Positions 35,868 to 45,339 are shown, counted from the first letter of the stretch. The stretch is 64,000 nucleotides of DNA from an uncultured Propionivibrio sp. (GCA_937923255.1 CALAIL010000021.1:1-64000); one strand, 5' to 3'. The notes: a model not told the origin generated them from the sequence alone. A program made the numbers and translations.

Positions 35868-36683
35868 CTAAGACCAGTAACCATAGTCGCGTAGCCAACT
35901 CAGCGAGCCAACACTATCCGGCATCGGAACGTATTCGAGGCCGATATATCCCGTGTACCCCATCGCCAGAAACTCAGCCAACAGCCAGCGATAATTAATT
36001 TCCCCCGTACCGGGTTGATGACGGCCGGGATTATCGGCAATCTGGATATGACTGATACGCGGCAGATTCGCCTTCAGAATACCCGCCAACTCGCCTTCCA
36101 TTCGCTGGGCATGGTAAACGTCGTATTGCAGGTAAGCATTCGAATGCGCCACCTCGTCGAGAATGCTGAATACCTTGGTCGTCGTATCCAGGAAAAACCC
36201 CGGCACGTCACGCGAATTGAGCGGCTCAACCAGCAGACGGATATTTTTTGCCGCCAGCGCCTCGGCGGCAAAGCGCAGGTTCTCGACCATCACCCGACGC
36301 TGCTCGACCATCGGCACATCCGACCATGTCTTTCCGACCAGACAGTTGACCTGTTTGACGCCCAACCCCTGCGCATACTCAATGGCTCGATCCACGCCCG
36401 CGCGGAACTCGGACTGACGCGCCGGATTACCGGCAATGCCACGCTCGCCGCTTGCAAAATCACCCGCCGGCAGATTGATGAGCACCAGATCCAACCCATT
36501 TGACGACAGCGTATCTTTTAGATCAGCCAATGGGTAATCATAAGGAAACATAAATTCCACCGCCTTGAACCCGGCTTTGGCAGCTGCGGCAAATCGTTCC
36601 ATAAAAGGAACTTCCTGAAACATCATCGAAAGATTTGCCGAAAATTTCGGCGCACTCATCGGTATATTGACCGTCGCTTGCAT
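35868..36683 (-). CDS. hyi: Hydroxypyruvate isomerase family protein
   Basis: A 271-residue TIM-barrel sugar isomerase. KFSANLSMMFQEVPFMERF, FKAVEFMFPYDYP, LVGKTWSDV, LVEPLNSRDVPGFFLDTT and IADNPGRHQPGTGEINY align along the whole length with E. coli Hyi. Metal ligands are the Glu of VEPLN and the Asp/His/Glu in the later strands. Hyi interconverts hydroxypyruvate and tartronate semialdehyde; the related OtnI acts on 2-oxo-tetronate, so a four-carbon analogue is possible. The two ATGs at 36686/36683 follow GAGGAG. It is the first gene after the sigma-54 promoter. Confidence 0.9.
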   Translation of the reverse strand: MQATVNIPMSAPKFSANLSMMFQEVPFMERFAAAAKAGFKAVEFMFPYDYPLADLKDTLSSNGLDLVLINLPAGDFASGERGIAGNPARQSEFRAGVDRAIEYAQGLGVKQVNCLVGKTWSDVPMVEQRRVMVENLRFAAEALAAKNIRLLVEPLNSRDVPGFFLDTTTKVFSILDEVAHSNAYLQYDVYHAQRMEGELAGILKANLPRISHIQIADNPGRHQPGTGEINYRWLLAEFLAMGYTGYIGLEYVPMPDSVGSLSWLRDYGYWS

Positions 36684-36743
36684 CATGTCTCCTCATATAG
36701 AAATTGTTTTATTTGCCCATTGACTGCATGGCATAGGAGTTGA

Positions 36744-36759
36744 TGCAATAAGCAAGCCA
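36744..36759 (-). promoter_or_regulatory. Sigma-54 (-24/-12) promoter of the hyi operon
   Basis: The minus strand reads TGGCTTGCTTATTGCA. The GG-N10-GC spacing is exact and the -12 (TTGCA) perfect; the -24 is TGGC plus TT. Predicted start of transcription is near 36734, giving a leader of about 50 bases. The neighbouring gene is a sigma-54 activator. Confidence 0.75.
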
Positions 36760-36800
36760 AGGCATACCCGTTCATAATTGATTGTTTTTATTCATCCAAT

Positions 36801-36822
36801 TTGACAAAGGCTCCTTTGCCAA
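36801..36822. promoter_or_regulatory. Inverted repeat near the hyi promoter
   Basis: TTGACAAAGG-CT-CCTTTGCCAA is a 10-2-10 inverted repeat with one mismatch, 42 bases upstream of the -24 box. Confidence 0.55.
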
Positions 36823-36849
36823 ACATCAAACGTACCAATTAGAAACTAG

Positions 36850-36925
36850 AATCAGAGGTTCTGTGTTTCAGAATAAAACTAAGCATGCAAAGAAATACCG
36901 AAAAATCAGAAGTTCTGTGCTACAG
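36850..36925. promoter_or_regulatory. Paired activator-like sites (22-bp direct repeat, each palindromic)
   Basis: Two 22-bp copies (36850-36871 and 36904-36925) match at 19 positions. Each holds a palindrome, CAGAGGTTCTG and CAGAAGTTCTG (36853-36863, 36907-36917). Their centres are 54 bases apart, about five helical turns, and about 125-180 bases upstream of the predicted start, as expected for a sigma-54 enhancer. Confidence 0.65.
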
Positions 36926-36965
36926 CGGCCTTGGGCACTCAAGACCTGTACACGGCTTGCCGCCA

Positions 36966-38903
36966 TCACAAGGCATCTTGATCTTGATCAAGGCGAATGC
37001 GCTGTTCACGAATTTTTCGCCAAAGGGTCGTCCGTCCGATGCCCAATATTTTGCTCGATGCCTTGATCGAACCGCCGTTTTTACGCAAAACACGCTGGAT
37101 GTGTGCAGTTTCCATTTCACGGAGCGTCATGCTTTCCGCACAGTCCAGCATTGAAATTTCTTTTCCGGTTGAAGCGTTTGTACAAGGTTCTCCGATCAGA
37201 TCGTCGATGCCGATGCTATCGCTTTCGCAAACGACGACGGCACGCTCGATCATGCCGCGCAGTTCGCGCACATTGCCCTTAAAATCGTACCGGTGCAGAT
37301 ATTTCAGCGCAGCATCACTGAGTACCAGCTGGCCTTTACCATAACGCTCGGTAAGTTCTGCAAGAAAACGGTTACTCAGCAATTCGATGTCTTCCCGGTG
37401 TTCGCACAACGGCGGCACATGCAGGCTCAGGATAGCGATACGAAAATAGAGGTCGCTACGAAATTCACCGGCATCAACCAACCCCCGTAGGTTACGGTTG
37501 CTTGCGCAAATGATTCGGACATCGACCGGAATCAATTTATCTCCGCCCAGGCGCATGACCTGGCGCTCCTGCAAGATACGCAGCAAGCGGCTTTGCAAGA
37601 GCAACGGCAACTCACTGATTTCGTCGAGAAAAATTGTGCCGCCATGTGCCATCTCGAACATTCCAGCCTTGCCCTTGCGATTGGCTCCAGTAAAAGAACC
37701 TTCGGCGTAACCAAACAGTTCACTCTCAATCAGCGTTGCCGGTAATGCGGCACAGTTGATCGCCACAAACGGCGCATTTTTCCGCCGACCATAATTATGA
37801 ATGCTCTGCGCAAACAGCTCCTTACCGACACCCGACGGACCGGTAATCAGCACGGAAGCATCGTACTGCGCGAATTTCTGCGCTGTACGCACACATACCG
37901 CCATTGCTGCGCTCCGATGCAGAATATCGGTAAATGTGTACTGGGCAATGAACCCTTTTTCGGATAGACGGATACGGATTTTCTGTTCAAGTCGCTGGAT
38001 GTCAGTAATATCTTGATAGGTTGCCACAGCACCAACAACCTCATCATCGACGACAACAGGTGATCGGTTGACCGTAACGACCGTCTTGTTACCCAGCACC
38101 TGAATGTCTCCAGCAATCGTTTGCCGTGTCGCCAGCGCTTCGGGCAAGCGTGTTTGCGGAATAATCTCTCTGACATGCCTACCCAGCGCTTCTTGCTGGC
38201 TAAAGCCAGTAATTTTCTCCGAGGCGGCATTGAAAAGAGTAATCTCGCCGCGTGTGTCGATAGCAATAATACCGTCGTGAACAAAGTCGATGATCGTAGC
38301 AATCTGCTGCGTACGCGCCTTCTGTGCTCGCGAGGCATGGAGAATTTCCTCCGCCTGCTGAATAGCCGTCTGTATCGCCTGGCCGCCCGAATGTACGATA
38401 AATGCGCGACAGCCAGATACCCGTGTCGCTACTTTGACGTTATTGTCGCCGACGAATACGCGAATACCTTGTTGTATCATCCGTTCGACGGCGGCTACAT
38501 TATCGCTGTGGCCGGAAAGCTTGCAGCATACGGTGTCAATCCCCAGCACTTCGGCAATCGTTTCCGCGCCATCGACGACGTTATGAAAACCGACGACACC
38601 CACCACGCCCGTGGCGCCGGAATAGCCTCGCCCGGCCGCTTCTCGAAAAGCATCGATCAGATCAAAAGCTGTTACCTTGATCTCGATGCAGGGCAGATCG
38701 AATTCCGTCTTGATCAGTTCATAAAATCCGCCACGGGCAACAATAACTTTAGCCCCCCGGCTAATAGCGCTCCGCACCCGTTCAAGCACATTGCCTGGTT
38801 CGGCTTCCAGCATTTCCACGTTGACATAGCCATGCCCGGCCATGACTTGCCGGACAATCTCCGACATGGAACGAAAAGGCGTCACGACGACAATTTCCCT
38901 CAT
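36966..38903 (-). CDS. Sigma-54-dependent transcriptional activator, PrpR-type
   Basis: 645 residues. An N-terminal PrpR_N sensor (about 5-190) is followed by a PAS domain (about 205-305). The AAA+ domain (about 330-560) has Walker A GPSGVGK (355-361), the sigma-54 loop GSFTGA (402-407; the usual GAFTGA with Ser for Ala), Walker B GGTIFLDE (421-428) and the Arg finger in FRSDLYFRI. A Fis-type HTH closes it (about 600-640, KASSKILGIGRTTLWRKI). The intact GxFTGA means it can open the promoter. GGAG precedes the ATG. PrpR_N binds small acids such as 2-methylcitrate in relatives; here the inducer is probably an intermediate of the hyi pathway. Confidence 0.93.
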   Translation of the reverse strand: MREIVVVTPFRSMSEIVRQVMAGHGYVNVEMLEAEPGNVLERVRSAISRGAKVIVARGGFYELIKTEFDLPCIEIKVTAFDLIDAFREAAGRGYSGATGVVGVVGFHNVVDGAETIAEVLGIDTVCCKLSGHSDNVAAVERMIQQGIRVFVGDNNVKVATRVSGCRAFIVHSGGQAIQTAIQQAEEILHASRAQKARTQQIATIIDFVHDGIIAIDTRGEITLFNAASEKITGFSQQEALGRHVREIIPQTRLPEALATRQTIAGDIQVLGNKTVVTVNRSPVVVDDEVVGAVATYQDITDIQRLEQKIRIRLSEKGFIAQYTFTDILHRSAAMAVCVRTAQKFAQYDASVLITGPSGVGKELFAQSIHNYGRRKNAPFVAINCAALPATLIESELFGYAEGSFTGANRKGKAGMFEMAHGGTIFLDEISELPLLLQSRLLRILQERQVMRLGGDKLIPVDVRIICASNRNLRGLVDAGEFRSDLYFRIAILSLHVPPLCEHREDIELLSNRFLAELTERYGKGQLVLSDAALKYLHRYDFKGNVRELRGMIERAVVVCESDSIGIDDLIGEPCTNASTGKEISMLDCAESMTLREMETAHIQRVLRKNGGSIKASSKILGIGRTTLWRKIREQRIRLDQDQDAL

Positions 38904-39320
38904 GGTGCACTCCTATTCCGCAATGATGGAGAAAAACGGTTTTGTCAATCATCGATTTCGAGGCATCCTTGTGAGCATGCCAGCGCGCAGGATGCACAAC
39001 CAACCAGCCTTGCATGGCAAGTCAGCGCATGTCTCCGATAAGCTCCTAATTCCCTCAACCTGGCCGGTGCAGGCGGGGCCGGAGGGTTTAGGGAGGCCTT
39101 GTGTGCATGGTACCGTATAAATAGATCCCGTTTCCCTTGACGAACCGCTCAAAGCTGCCAACGCCGAGCATCCGACCACGGATCGTCACATGCCTGAATT
39201 TCAATATTGCAACTGGGGCGGTTCAGACGCTTCATCCGCCTGCGCATGGGTCGATGCTGGCTTGAATGCATCGCCCGGCGGCAGCGAACTTTCGCCGGAG
39301 CACAACAAAACCCACCCAAC
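38904..39320. other. Intergenic region with no supported gene
   Basis: About 420 bases between the activator gene and the kdgK terminator. Short frames on both strands lack ribosome sites and recognisable similarity. The activator's promoter should lie here but no clear -35/-10 was identified. Confidence 0.6.
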
Positions 39321-39343
39321 AAAAAGCCGCCCCACGGACGGCT
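39321..39343 (-). terminator. Terminator after kdgK
   Basis: On the minus strand an 8-bp stem (one G-T pair), AGCCGTCC-GTG-GGGCGGCT, is followed by TTTTTG. It lies about 45 bases past the kdgK stop. Confidence 0.82.
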
Positions 39344-39386
39344 TGTGCTGCTTGTTTATGGTGGCGCGGCGATGGCTGCCGCCGCA

Positions 39387-40487
39387 TCATCGGATTACCC
39401 GGGCGCCTTTGCCTTTCATCGCGGCTTCGACCTCCTCGACGCGCATCATCGATGTGTCGCCCGGCGTGGTCATAGCCAGTGCGCCGTGCGCCGCTCCGTA
39501 TTCCACGGCGGCCTGCGGGCCTTTGCCCTCCAGGAAGCCGTAAGCCACGCCGGAGGCAAAGCCGTCGCCGCCGCCCACGCGGTCATAAATTTCCAGATTG
39601 TCACGCTTCATCGACTCGTAAATTTTGCCGTCGTACCAGAGGATGGCCGACCAGTCGTTGATCGATGCGGTTTTCGCGTTGCGCAGCGTCGTCGCCGCGA
39701 CCTTGAAGTTGGGAAATTCGCCGACGGCCTTCTGGATCATTTTGGCGAAAGAGCTTGTTTCGATTTTCGTCAAATGCTCATCGGCGCCTTCGACCTCAAA
39801 GCCGAGGCAGGCCGTGAAATCTTCTTCATTACCGATCATCACGTCGACGTACCTGGCAATTTCGCGGTTGATGCGCCGGGCGGCCTCCTTGCCGCCCTGG
39901 CTCGTCCACAGCGAGGCGCGGTAGTTGAGATCATATGCGACAACAGTACCGTATTTTTTGGCGACCTGAACCGCTTCGATCACGGCTTCGGCCGTATTCG
40001 AGGCGAGCGCCGCAAAGATGCCGCCCGTATGGAACCAGCGCACGCCTTCTTCGCCAAAGATTTTTTCCCAATTGATCTCGCCGGGGCGAATCTGTGAGGC
40101 GGCGGAATTGCCGCGGTCAGAACAGCCGAGGGCCGGACGGATGCCAAACCCCTTTTCGGTGAAATTGAGACCGACGCGGGTGTTTTTACCCAGCCCGTCA
40201 AAATCACGCCAGATGACGTGGCGCATATCGACGCCGCCCTGCATGATCAAATCTTCAAGCAGCCAGCCAAGGTCGTTCTTCGGAATGGCCGTTGCAACCA
40301 TTGCGCGCTTGCCCCAGCATTTGCGCATGGCGCGGGCAACGTTGTATTCGCCGCCGCCTTCCCAGACCTGAAAGCTGCGGGCATTGCGCACGCGGCCAAA
40401 CCCCGGATCGAAACGCAGCATGATTTCACCAAAGGCCGCACAATCCCATTGGGCATCGCCGGCGGGTTTGACGATGAGTTCACTCAT
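39387..40487 (-). CDS. kdgK: PfkB-family sugar kinase, likely 2-keto-3-deoxygluconate kinase
   Basis: 366 residues. It has the ribokinase/PfkB fold: GEIMLRFDPG and VWEGGGEYNVARAM (sugar site, about 20-55), VVAYDLNYRASLW (about 183-195) and the catalytic DRVGGGDGFASG anion-hole motif (about 308-319). KDG kinases share the D-L-N-Y-R-x-x-L-W feature. It would convert KDG to KDPG for the aldolase upstream. The gene is longer than E. coli KdgK (about 309) owing to a long N-terminal and middle insert. It is the last gene of the dehydrogenase-aldolase-kinase operon. Confidence 0.83.
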   Translation of the reverse strand: MSELIVKPAGDAQWDCAAFGEIMLRFDPGFGRVRNARSFQVWEGGGEYNVARAMRKCWGKRAMVATAIPKNDLGWLLEDLIMQGGVDMRHVIWRDFDGLGKNTRVGLNFTEKGFGIRPALGCSDRGNSAASQIRPGEINWEKIFGEEGVRWFHTGGIFAALASNTAEAVIEAVQVAKKYGTVVAYDLNYRASLWTSQGGKEAARRINREIARYVDVMIGNEEDFTACLGFEVEGADEHLTKIETSSFAKMIQKAVGEFPNFKVAATTLRNAKTASINDWSAILWYDGKIYESMKRDNLEIYDRVGGGDGFASGVAYGFLEGKGPQAAVEYGAAHGALAMTTPGDTSMMRVEEVEAAMKGKGARVIR

Positions 40488-40529
40488 GGAAAATCCTTTC
40501 TTTGCTCTCTTCGCTGTTTTTGATCGGGC

Positions 40530-41216
40530 TTACTTGCCGGCAAGTTCAGACTTAATGCGGTTGACGAGGGCGATCGTCTGCCGGAAATTTTCCTCGATCC
40601 CCTGGTAATCCTTGGCTTCAAGCAGTTTCTTGGTGATGAGGTTGGAGCCAATACCGCAGGCGACGATGCCGGCGCCAAACCATTTGCGCAGCGAATCTTC
40701 ACTGGGATCGACACCGCCGGTGGGCATGATGCGCGTCCAGGGCATCGGTCCCATGACGCTCTTGACGAAATCCGGCCCGCCGACCGATGCGCCAGGAAAT
40801 ACCTTGATGATTTCACACCCCAGTTCCTGGGCATCGCCGATTTCCGTCGCCGAGCCACACCCTGGGCTGTAGGGGATACCACGCCGGTTACACAGCCGCG
40901 CCACTTCTGCATTGAGCATGGGGCCGACGACAAACTTTGCGCCATAGGCGATATAAAGCCCCGCCGTCGGCGCATCGCACACCGAACCGACGCCCATGAT
41001 GACCGAAGGATCGGCCTTGGCGAAATGCCGCGTCACCCGCAGGAAAACATCGGCAGCAAAATCCCCGCGATTGGTAAATTCGATGCATTTCGCCCCCCCA
41101 TTGGCGCAGGCCTGGATGACGTTGATGCACACCTCTTCATCCGGATGATAGAACACGGGGATGACGCTTTGCTCAATAATCGCCGTCAATACGGCCAGTC
41201 TGTCTTTGGCTGCCAT
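40530..41216 (-). CDS. eda: 2-keto-3-deoxy-6-phosphogluconate aldolase family protein
   Basis: 228 residues. The class I KDPG/KHG aldolase barrel has VIPVFYHPDEE (about 18-28), CIEFTNRGD with the catalytic Glu (about 44-52), GVGSVCDAPTA, and the Schiff-base Lys in CEIIKVFPGASVGGPDFVKSVMGPMPWTRIMPTGGVDP (within about 130-165). It splits KDPG into pyruvate and glyceraldehyde 3-phosphate. It lies 42 bases before kdgK in the same transcript. A GAGAG ribosome site precedes the ATG. Confidence 0.9.
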   Translation of the reverse strand: MAAKDRLAVLTAIIEQSVIPVFYHPDEEVCINVIQACANGGAKCIEFTNRGDFAADVFLRVTRHFAKADPSVIMGVGSVCDAPTAGLYIAYGAKFVVGPMLNAEVARLCNRRGIPYSPGCGSATEIGDAQELGCEIIKVFPGASVGGPDFVKSVMGPMPWTRIMPTGGVDPSEDSLRKWFGAGIVACGIGSNLITKKLLEAKDYQGIEENFRQTIALVNRIKSELAGK

Positions 41217-41327
41217 GTTTCTCTCCTGTCAATTTTCTGGTTTCAAGCAACCGACATCGCTGCGCGAGTCGCCCGCCCATCTATAGAAGCAGGCCGAAAG
41301 GCGCATCTCGGCGCATGCGCTAGCGTA

Positions 41328-42341
41328 TCAAAACACGCAGGTCACTTTCAGATATTTTTCCGGATGTTCGGAAATATCAGCCACGATGGCAGGCGTTTCT
41401 GCCAGCGGAACGGTGCAAGTCAGCAACGCGCCGACATCGATTTTGCCTTCGGCGATCAGACGCAGGCTTTCCGGAAACTGGCCGACACTGTTACGCGAAC
41501 CGCGCACAGTCAGCTCTTTTTTGGTGAAGAGCGCCGTTAGCAAGGGAATTTCCGCCTTTGGCCAGCCGACCAAGGCGATATGACCAGCGTAGGAAACATA
41601 ATCCAGGGCGCTGCGAATGGCCGGAGCAGCGCCGGAGCACTCGATGACGGCCTCGGCCATACGTCCCTGTGTCAGCGTCTGGATTGCCGCCAGAACATCC
41701 GCGCCGGTTGGGTTGAGCGTATGCGCCACGCCAAGCGCGTGCGCGAGCGACAATCGCGCATCAACCGGGTCAACGACGACCGGAATGGCGCCCAGTGTCA
41801 GCGCATACTGCGCCGCAAGTAGGCCGATCTGTCCGGCGCCCGTAATGACGATATGCTGTCCGGCCTTGACTTCGGCCTGCCTGACCGCATGCATGGCAAT
41901 GACCAGCGGTTCGGCCAGCGGCGCCAGATGCCACGGAATGCCGTCCGGTACTTTGTGCAGCAAATGACGCGGATGCGAAATATATTCGGCCATGCCGCCG
42001 TCAATATGAACGCCGCGCACGGTCAGATGCTCACAACAGTTGGTATGGCCGATCGAACACGGATAACACTTCCCGCAGTACACATAAGGTTCGATGATGA
42101 CCCGTTCGCCGGCCTTGAACAGCGTCTCGTCCGGCGCCACTTCGACCACTTCGCCAGCAACCTCGTGCCCGATGATGCGCGGATAAGACACCAAGGGATT
42201 CACGCCCTTGTAGGCGCCAATATCGGAACCGCAAATACCGGCGCTGCGCACGCGGATCAACACTTCGTCGCGGCCACGCCGCTGCTCGGGCAGATCGACC
42301 AGGGCAATCTCACCGGGAGCGCTGAGACAGACGGCTTTCAT
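41328..42341 (-). CDS. Zinc-dependent dehydrogenase, RspB/LgoD-like
   Basis: A 337-residue medium-chain dehydrogenase. Catalytic zinc in AGICGSDIGAYKGVNP and IIGHEVAGEV; structural zinc in CGKCYPCSIGHTNCC; NAD motif ITGAGQIG. The segment around YCGKCYPCSIG and RGVHIDGGMAEY is like E. coli RspB and the L-galactonate 5-dehydrogenase LgoD, so a hexonate dehydrogenase is plausible. It starts at MKAVCLSAPGE after GAGGG; the frame extends upstream to 42641 without coding support. First gene of the KDG operon, giving oxidise-phosphorylate-split logic with eda and kdgK. Confidence 0.84.
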   Translation of the reverse strand: MKAVCLSAPGEIALVDLPEQRRGRDEVLIRVRSAGICGSDIGAYKGVNPLVSYPRIIGHEVAGEVVEVAPDETLFKAGERVIIEPYVYCGKCYPCSIGHTNCCEHLTVRGVHIDGGMAEYISHPRHLLHKVPDGIPWHLAPLAEPLVIAMHAVRQAEVKAGQHIVITGAGQIGLLAAQYALTLGAIPVVVDPVDARLSLAHALGVAHTLNPTGADVLAAIQTLTQGRMAEAVIECSGAAPAIRSALDYVSYAGHIALVGWPKAEIPLLTALFTKKELTVRGSRNSVGQFPESLRLIAEGKIDVGALLTCTVPLAETPAIVADISEHPEKYLKVTCVF

Positions 42342-42727
42342 GGTTTCCCTCACATCAAAAATTGGCCAGCACCCGCAATCCCACGAGCGCAGTGGATAAA
42401 CGTTCACCAGCGTCGGCGGCACGCCAAACACCGCACGAAACGGCAGCATTTCTCGCACGTCACACACACCGATCCTGACGCCGAACAGCTTACGTACCGG
42501 AAATACGGCCATTCCCAAAGACAGCGTCATTGCTCCGGCCAATAGCCTGAAGGCCATCATATACCGAAATACGCCGAGCCAATGCCAAGAACACTGACCG
42601 CTGGCACCCGAGGACGCGCCAGCCCCGGCGTTCCGGCGCACGCCATTTCCCTGCGCAGCGGCATTGAGGTATTCTGCGCGGCGCGCTGTTCACGCCGGAC
42701 AGACCGACTTGACGATTGGAAGACGAT
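42342..42727. other. Divergent promoter region, no gene
   Basis: The space between the start of the RspB-like dehydrogenase (minus) and zwf (plus). No clear operator or -35/-10 pair was found by eye; overlapping frames are shadows. A shared regulator of both operons would bind here. Confidence 0.55.
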
Positions 42728-44122
42728 ATGAACTTTACTCCGCAAAAAGCCAGCCCCTGTGACGCGCTGGTGCTCTATGGCGTTACCGGCGATCTTGCCC
42801 GCAAAAAGATTTTTCCTTCCCTCTATGCCATGGCCAAGCGCGGTGCGCTGAACGTCCCCGTCATCGGCGTCGCCTCATCGCCGTGGACGCAGGAGCAGCT
42901 TTGCCAGCGCGCCACTGAGAGCATCATGGAAAACGGCGGCATTGACGATCCGGCGGCCATGCAGACGCTGCTCTCCAAGCTCAGCTACGTCAGCGGCAAT
43001 TACAAAAACCCGGCGACATTTGCCATGATCCGCGAGGCGCTCGATCTGGCGGAGCGTCCAGCGCACTACCTCGCCATTCCACCGGCGCTGTTCGAGACGA
43101 TGATTACCGGCCTGCGCGATTCCGGACTGGCAAAAAATGCCCGCCTGATCGTCGAAAAACCTTTCGGCCGCGACCTTAAATCGGCGATGGAACTCAATCG
43201 CATCGCGCTGTCGGCCTTTCCGGAAAACTCGATATTCCGCATCGACCACTACCTTGGCAAAGAAGCGATCATGAATATCCTGTATTTTCGCTTCGCCAAC
43301 GCCTTCCTGGAGCCGATCTGGAACCGCAATTACATCGACAGCGTGCAAATTACGCTATCGGAAAAATTCGGCGTCGAAGGGCGCGGCGCGTTCTACGAAA
43401 CGGCCGGCTGCCTGCGTGACGTCGTGCAAAACCACATGTTCCAGATCGTCGCCCTGCTGGCCATGGAGCCGCCGGCCTATCGGGGCTACGGCGCCGTGCA
43501 TGACAAGACCGCCGAAGTCTTCCAGTCCATGTGCCCGCTGAGCGCCGAAGACATCGTGCGCGGTCAGTACGAAGGCTATAAATCCGAGGCCGGCGTCCCC
43601 CCCAATTCCGATGTAGAAACCTTCTGCGCCCTGCGCCTGTTCATCGACTCCTGGCGCTGGGCCGGCGTGCCTTGGTTTCTGCGTGCCGGAAAATGCCTGG
43701 CCGAAACCGCCGCCGAGGTAGTCGTCCAGCTCAAGCCGCCGCCACAACGCCTGTTCAACGACTCGCAGCACAACGGCCCGCCCAACTATCTGCGCTTCCG
43801 CCTCTCGCCGCGTTCGGCAATCGCCCTGGCAGCGCGTGTCAAGCGCAGCGGAAAAGAATTTATCGGCGAACAGCGCGAACTGTTCCTGCTCGACGAATAT
43901 CTGGCGGCCGAAACGCCTTACGAACGCCTACTCGGCGAGGCCATGATGGGCAACGGCGCCCTGTTCATCCGGCAAGATGCCGTCGAGGCCGCCTGGGCCG
44001 TCGTTGAACCGATTCTTGAATCGCACCCGCTGACGCAGCCCTACGCCCCCGGCAGTTGGGGGCCGCGCGCGGCCGACCGGCTGATCATGAATCAGGGCGG
44101 CTGGTTCAACCCGCTGACATAG
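42728..44122 (+). CDS. zwf: Glucose-6-phosphate 1-dehydrogenase
   Basis: 464 residues. NADP site [18 protein letters not shown] (about 16-33). The active-site [19 protein letters not shown] (about 170-188) holds the His and Lys that bind the substrate phosphate. [15 protein letters not shown] and RAGKCLAET complete the family pattern. It oxidises glucose 6-phosphate to 6-phosphogluconolactone. Start at MNFTPQK with GGAAG eight bases before; the upstream TTG at 42716 is unlikely. No pgl or edd follows, so those steps are elsewhere or absent. Confidence 0.96.
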   Translation: MNFTPQKASPCDALVLYGVTGDLARKKIFPSLYAMAKRGALNVPVIGVASSPWTQEQLCQRATESIMENGGIDDPAAMQTLLSKLSYVSGNYKNPATFAMIREALDLAERPAHYLAIPPALFETMITGLRDSGLAKNARLIVEKPFGRDLKSAMELNRIALSAFPENSIFRIDHYLGKEAIMNILYFRFANAFLEPIWNRNYIDSVQITLSEKFGVEGRGAFYETAGCLRDVVQNHMFQIVALLAMEPPAYRGYGAVHDKTAEVFQSMCPLSAEDIVRGQYEGYKSEAGVPPNSDVETFCALRLFIDSWRWAGVPWFLRAGKCLAETAAEVVVQLKPPPQRLFNDSQHNGPPNYLRFRLSPRSAIALAARVKRSGKEFIGEQRELFLLDEYLAAETPYERLLGEAMMGNGALFIRQDAVEAAWAVVEPILESHPLTQPYAPGSWGPRAADRLIMNQGGWFNPLT

Positions 44123-44561
44123 GCATACGATCAGGCACACGATCAGGCTCTCACACGGCCAAGGCCGCAATCGGATACGCGCATACGCAACGCAGACAGG
44201 TCAGACACCCGCCGAAGTCAGGCGGCGAATCGAGCCTATCGGCAATCATCAACGCATTTGCAGCACGATGCCTGCGCAGTCAGCCTGAGCGCCGAGCGCG
44301 CCAAAAGCGAGCCCACGGTTTTCACGAAAATTCACTTTCATTTTTCTATCAGCGGCAAAGTGTTTAGCTCAATGTTCAGCTCAAGCCAGAGGTCATCGCC
44401 CGCGCCATCGCGCCACCACGCTTTCCCAGAAAAAGTACGGCGCTGCCTCGATCATCCTTGCCCAAAGCGCTGAAATCAGCCACGACTTTGCAATCATTGA
44501 AACGGCATGATGGCCGAAAAATGCCTCTCAACAAGCCAATGCCCACCAGCAGTTGCGCCCG
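44123..44561. other. Intergenic region with no supported gene
   Basis: About 440 bases downstream of zwf. A short direct repeat (ACGATCAGGC, twice within 44125-44147) is seen; no hairpin-T terminator of good quality and no coding sequence. Confidence 0.55.
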
Positions 44562-45209
44562 ATGAATTTTCTTGCACATACCCTACTAGCGGGGGCTGAC
44601 GAGGCCGATCGCATCGGCGGTCTGCTCGGCGACTTCATTAAAGGGCCGCTTCCCGCCGGCCTGCCGCCGGCGTTGGCATCGGGGGTCGCCCTGCACCGCG
44701 CCATCGACGGCTATGCCGACCGGCATCCCGCTTTCCTCGCCAGCCGGGCGCGCGTCAGCTCTCGGCGACGGCGCGTCGCCGGCGTGCTGGTCGACCTTTT
44801 CTACGATCACCTGCTGGCGCGCGACTGGCCAGGCGAACCCGCCTCTCGGACAGAGCCCTCCGGCACGGCAACAGAAACCGGCGATGCCCACCCGCCGCTT
44901 GCCGTCTACACGGCGGCAATCTATGCCGCGCTGCCGGCTTACCTCCACGCCCTGCCCGCACCCGCCCGCGCTGTCGCCGAACGGATGTGTCGGGAAGACT
45001 GGCTGACGCACTACCGGAACCCCGCCGCTGTCGCCCGAGCGATTGATCAGATGTCGATCCACCGGCTCAAACGCGCCAATCCGCTGGCAGGCGGTTTCGA
45101 GGAATTTCTCGCCGATCCGGACGGTTTTGCCGCCGATTTCCGCGCTTTCCTGCCCGATGCGCTCGCCTTCGCCGCACAATGGCGGGAGCGGCGCTCCAAG
45201 GCATCATGA
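44562..45209 (+). CDS. Acyl carrier protein phosphodiesterase-like (AcpH/DUF479)
   Basis: 215 residues. MNFLAHTLLAG (start), RIGGLLGDFIKGPLP (about 17-31), GVALHRAIDGYADRHPAF (about 41-58) and VLVDLFYDHLLARDW (about 74-88) with regularly placed His/Asp match the AcpH/YajB HD-like family. AcpH removes phosphopantetheine from holo-ACP. It has an Ala/Thr-rich insert (about 95-115) compared with E. coli. The ATG at 44562 fits the family N-terminus; a TTG three codons earlier is possible. Confidence 0.85.
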   Translation: MNFLAHTLLAGADEADRIGGLLGDFIKGPLPAGLPPALASGVALHRAIDGYADRHPAFLASRARVSSRRRRVAGVLVDLFYDHLLARDWPGEPASRTEPSGTATETGDAHPPLAVYTAAIYAALPAYLHALPAPARAVAERMCREDWLTHYRNPAAVARAIDQMSIHRLKRANPLAGGFEEFLADPDGFAADFRAFLPDALAFAAQWRERRSKAS

Positions 45210-45339
45210 CTCGCCTTCCTTATTTTTCTGACCCGCCCGAAAACTGGATGCCCAAAAATATCTGGTATTCTGCACGCGCTTTTGCGTTCCCTGAATGCGG
45301 AGCGTTTTTCTTTCGTTTTTACTGATTGAAAGTGACATC

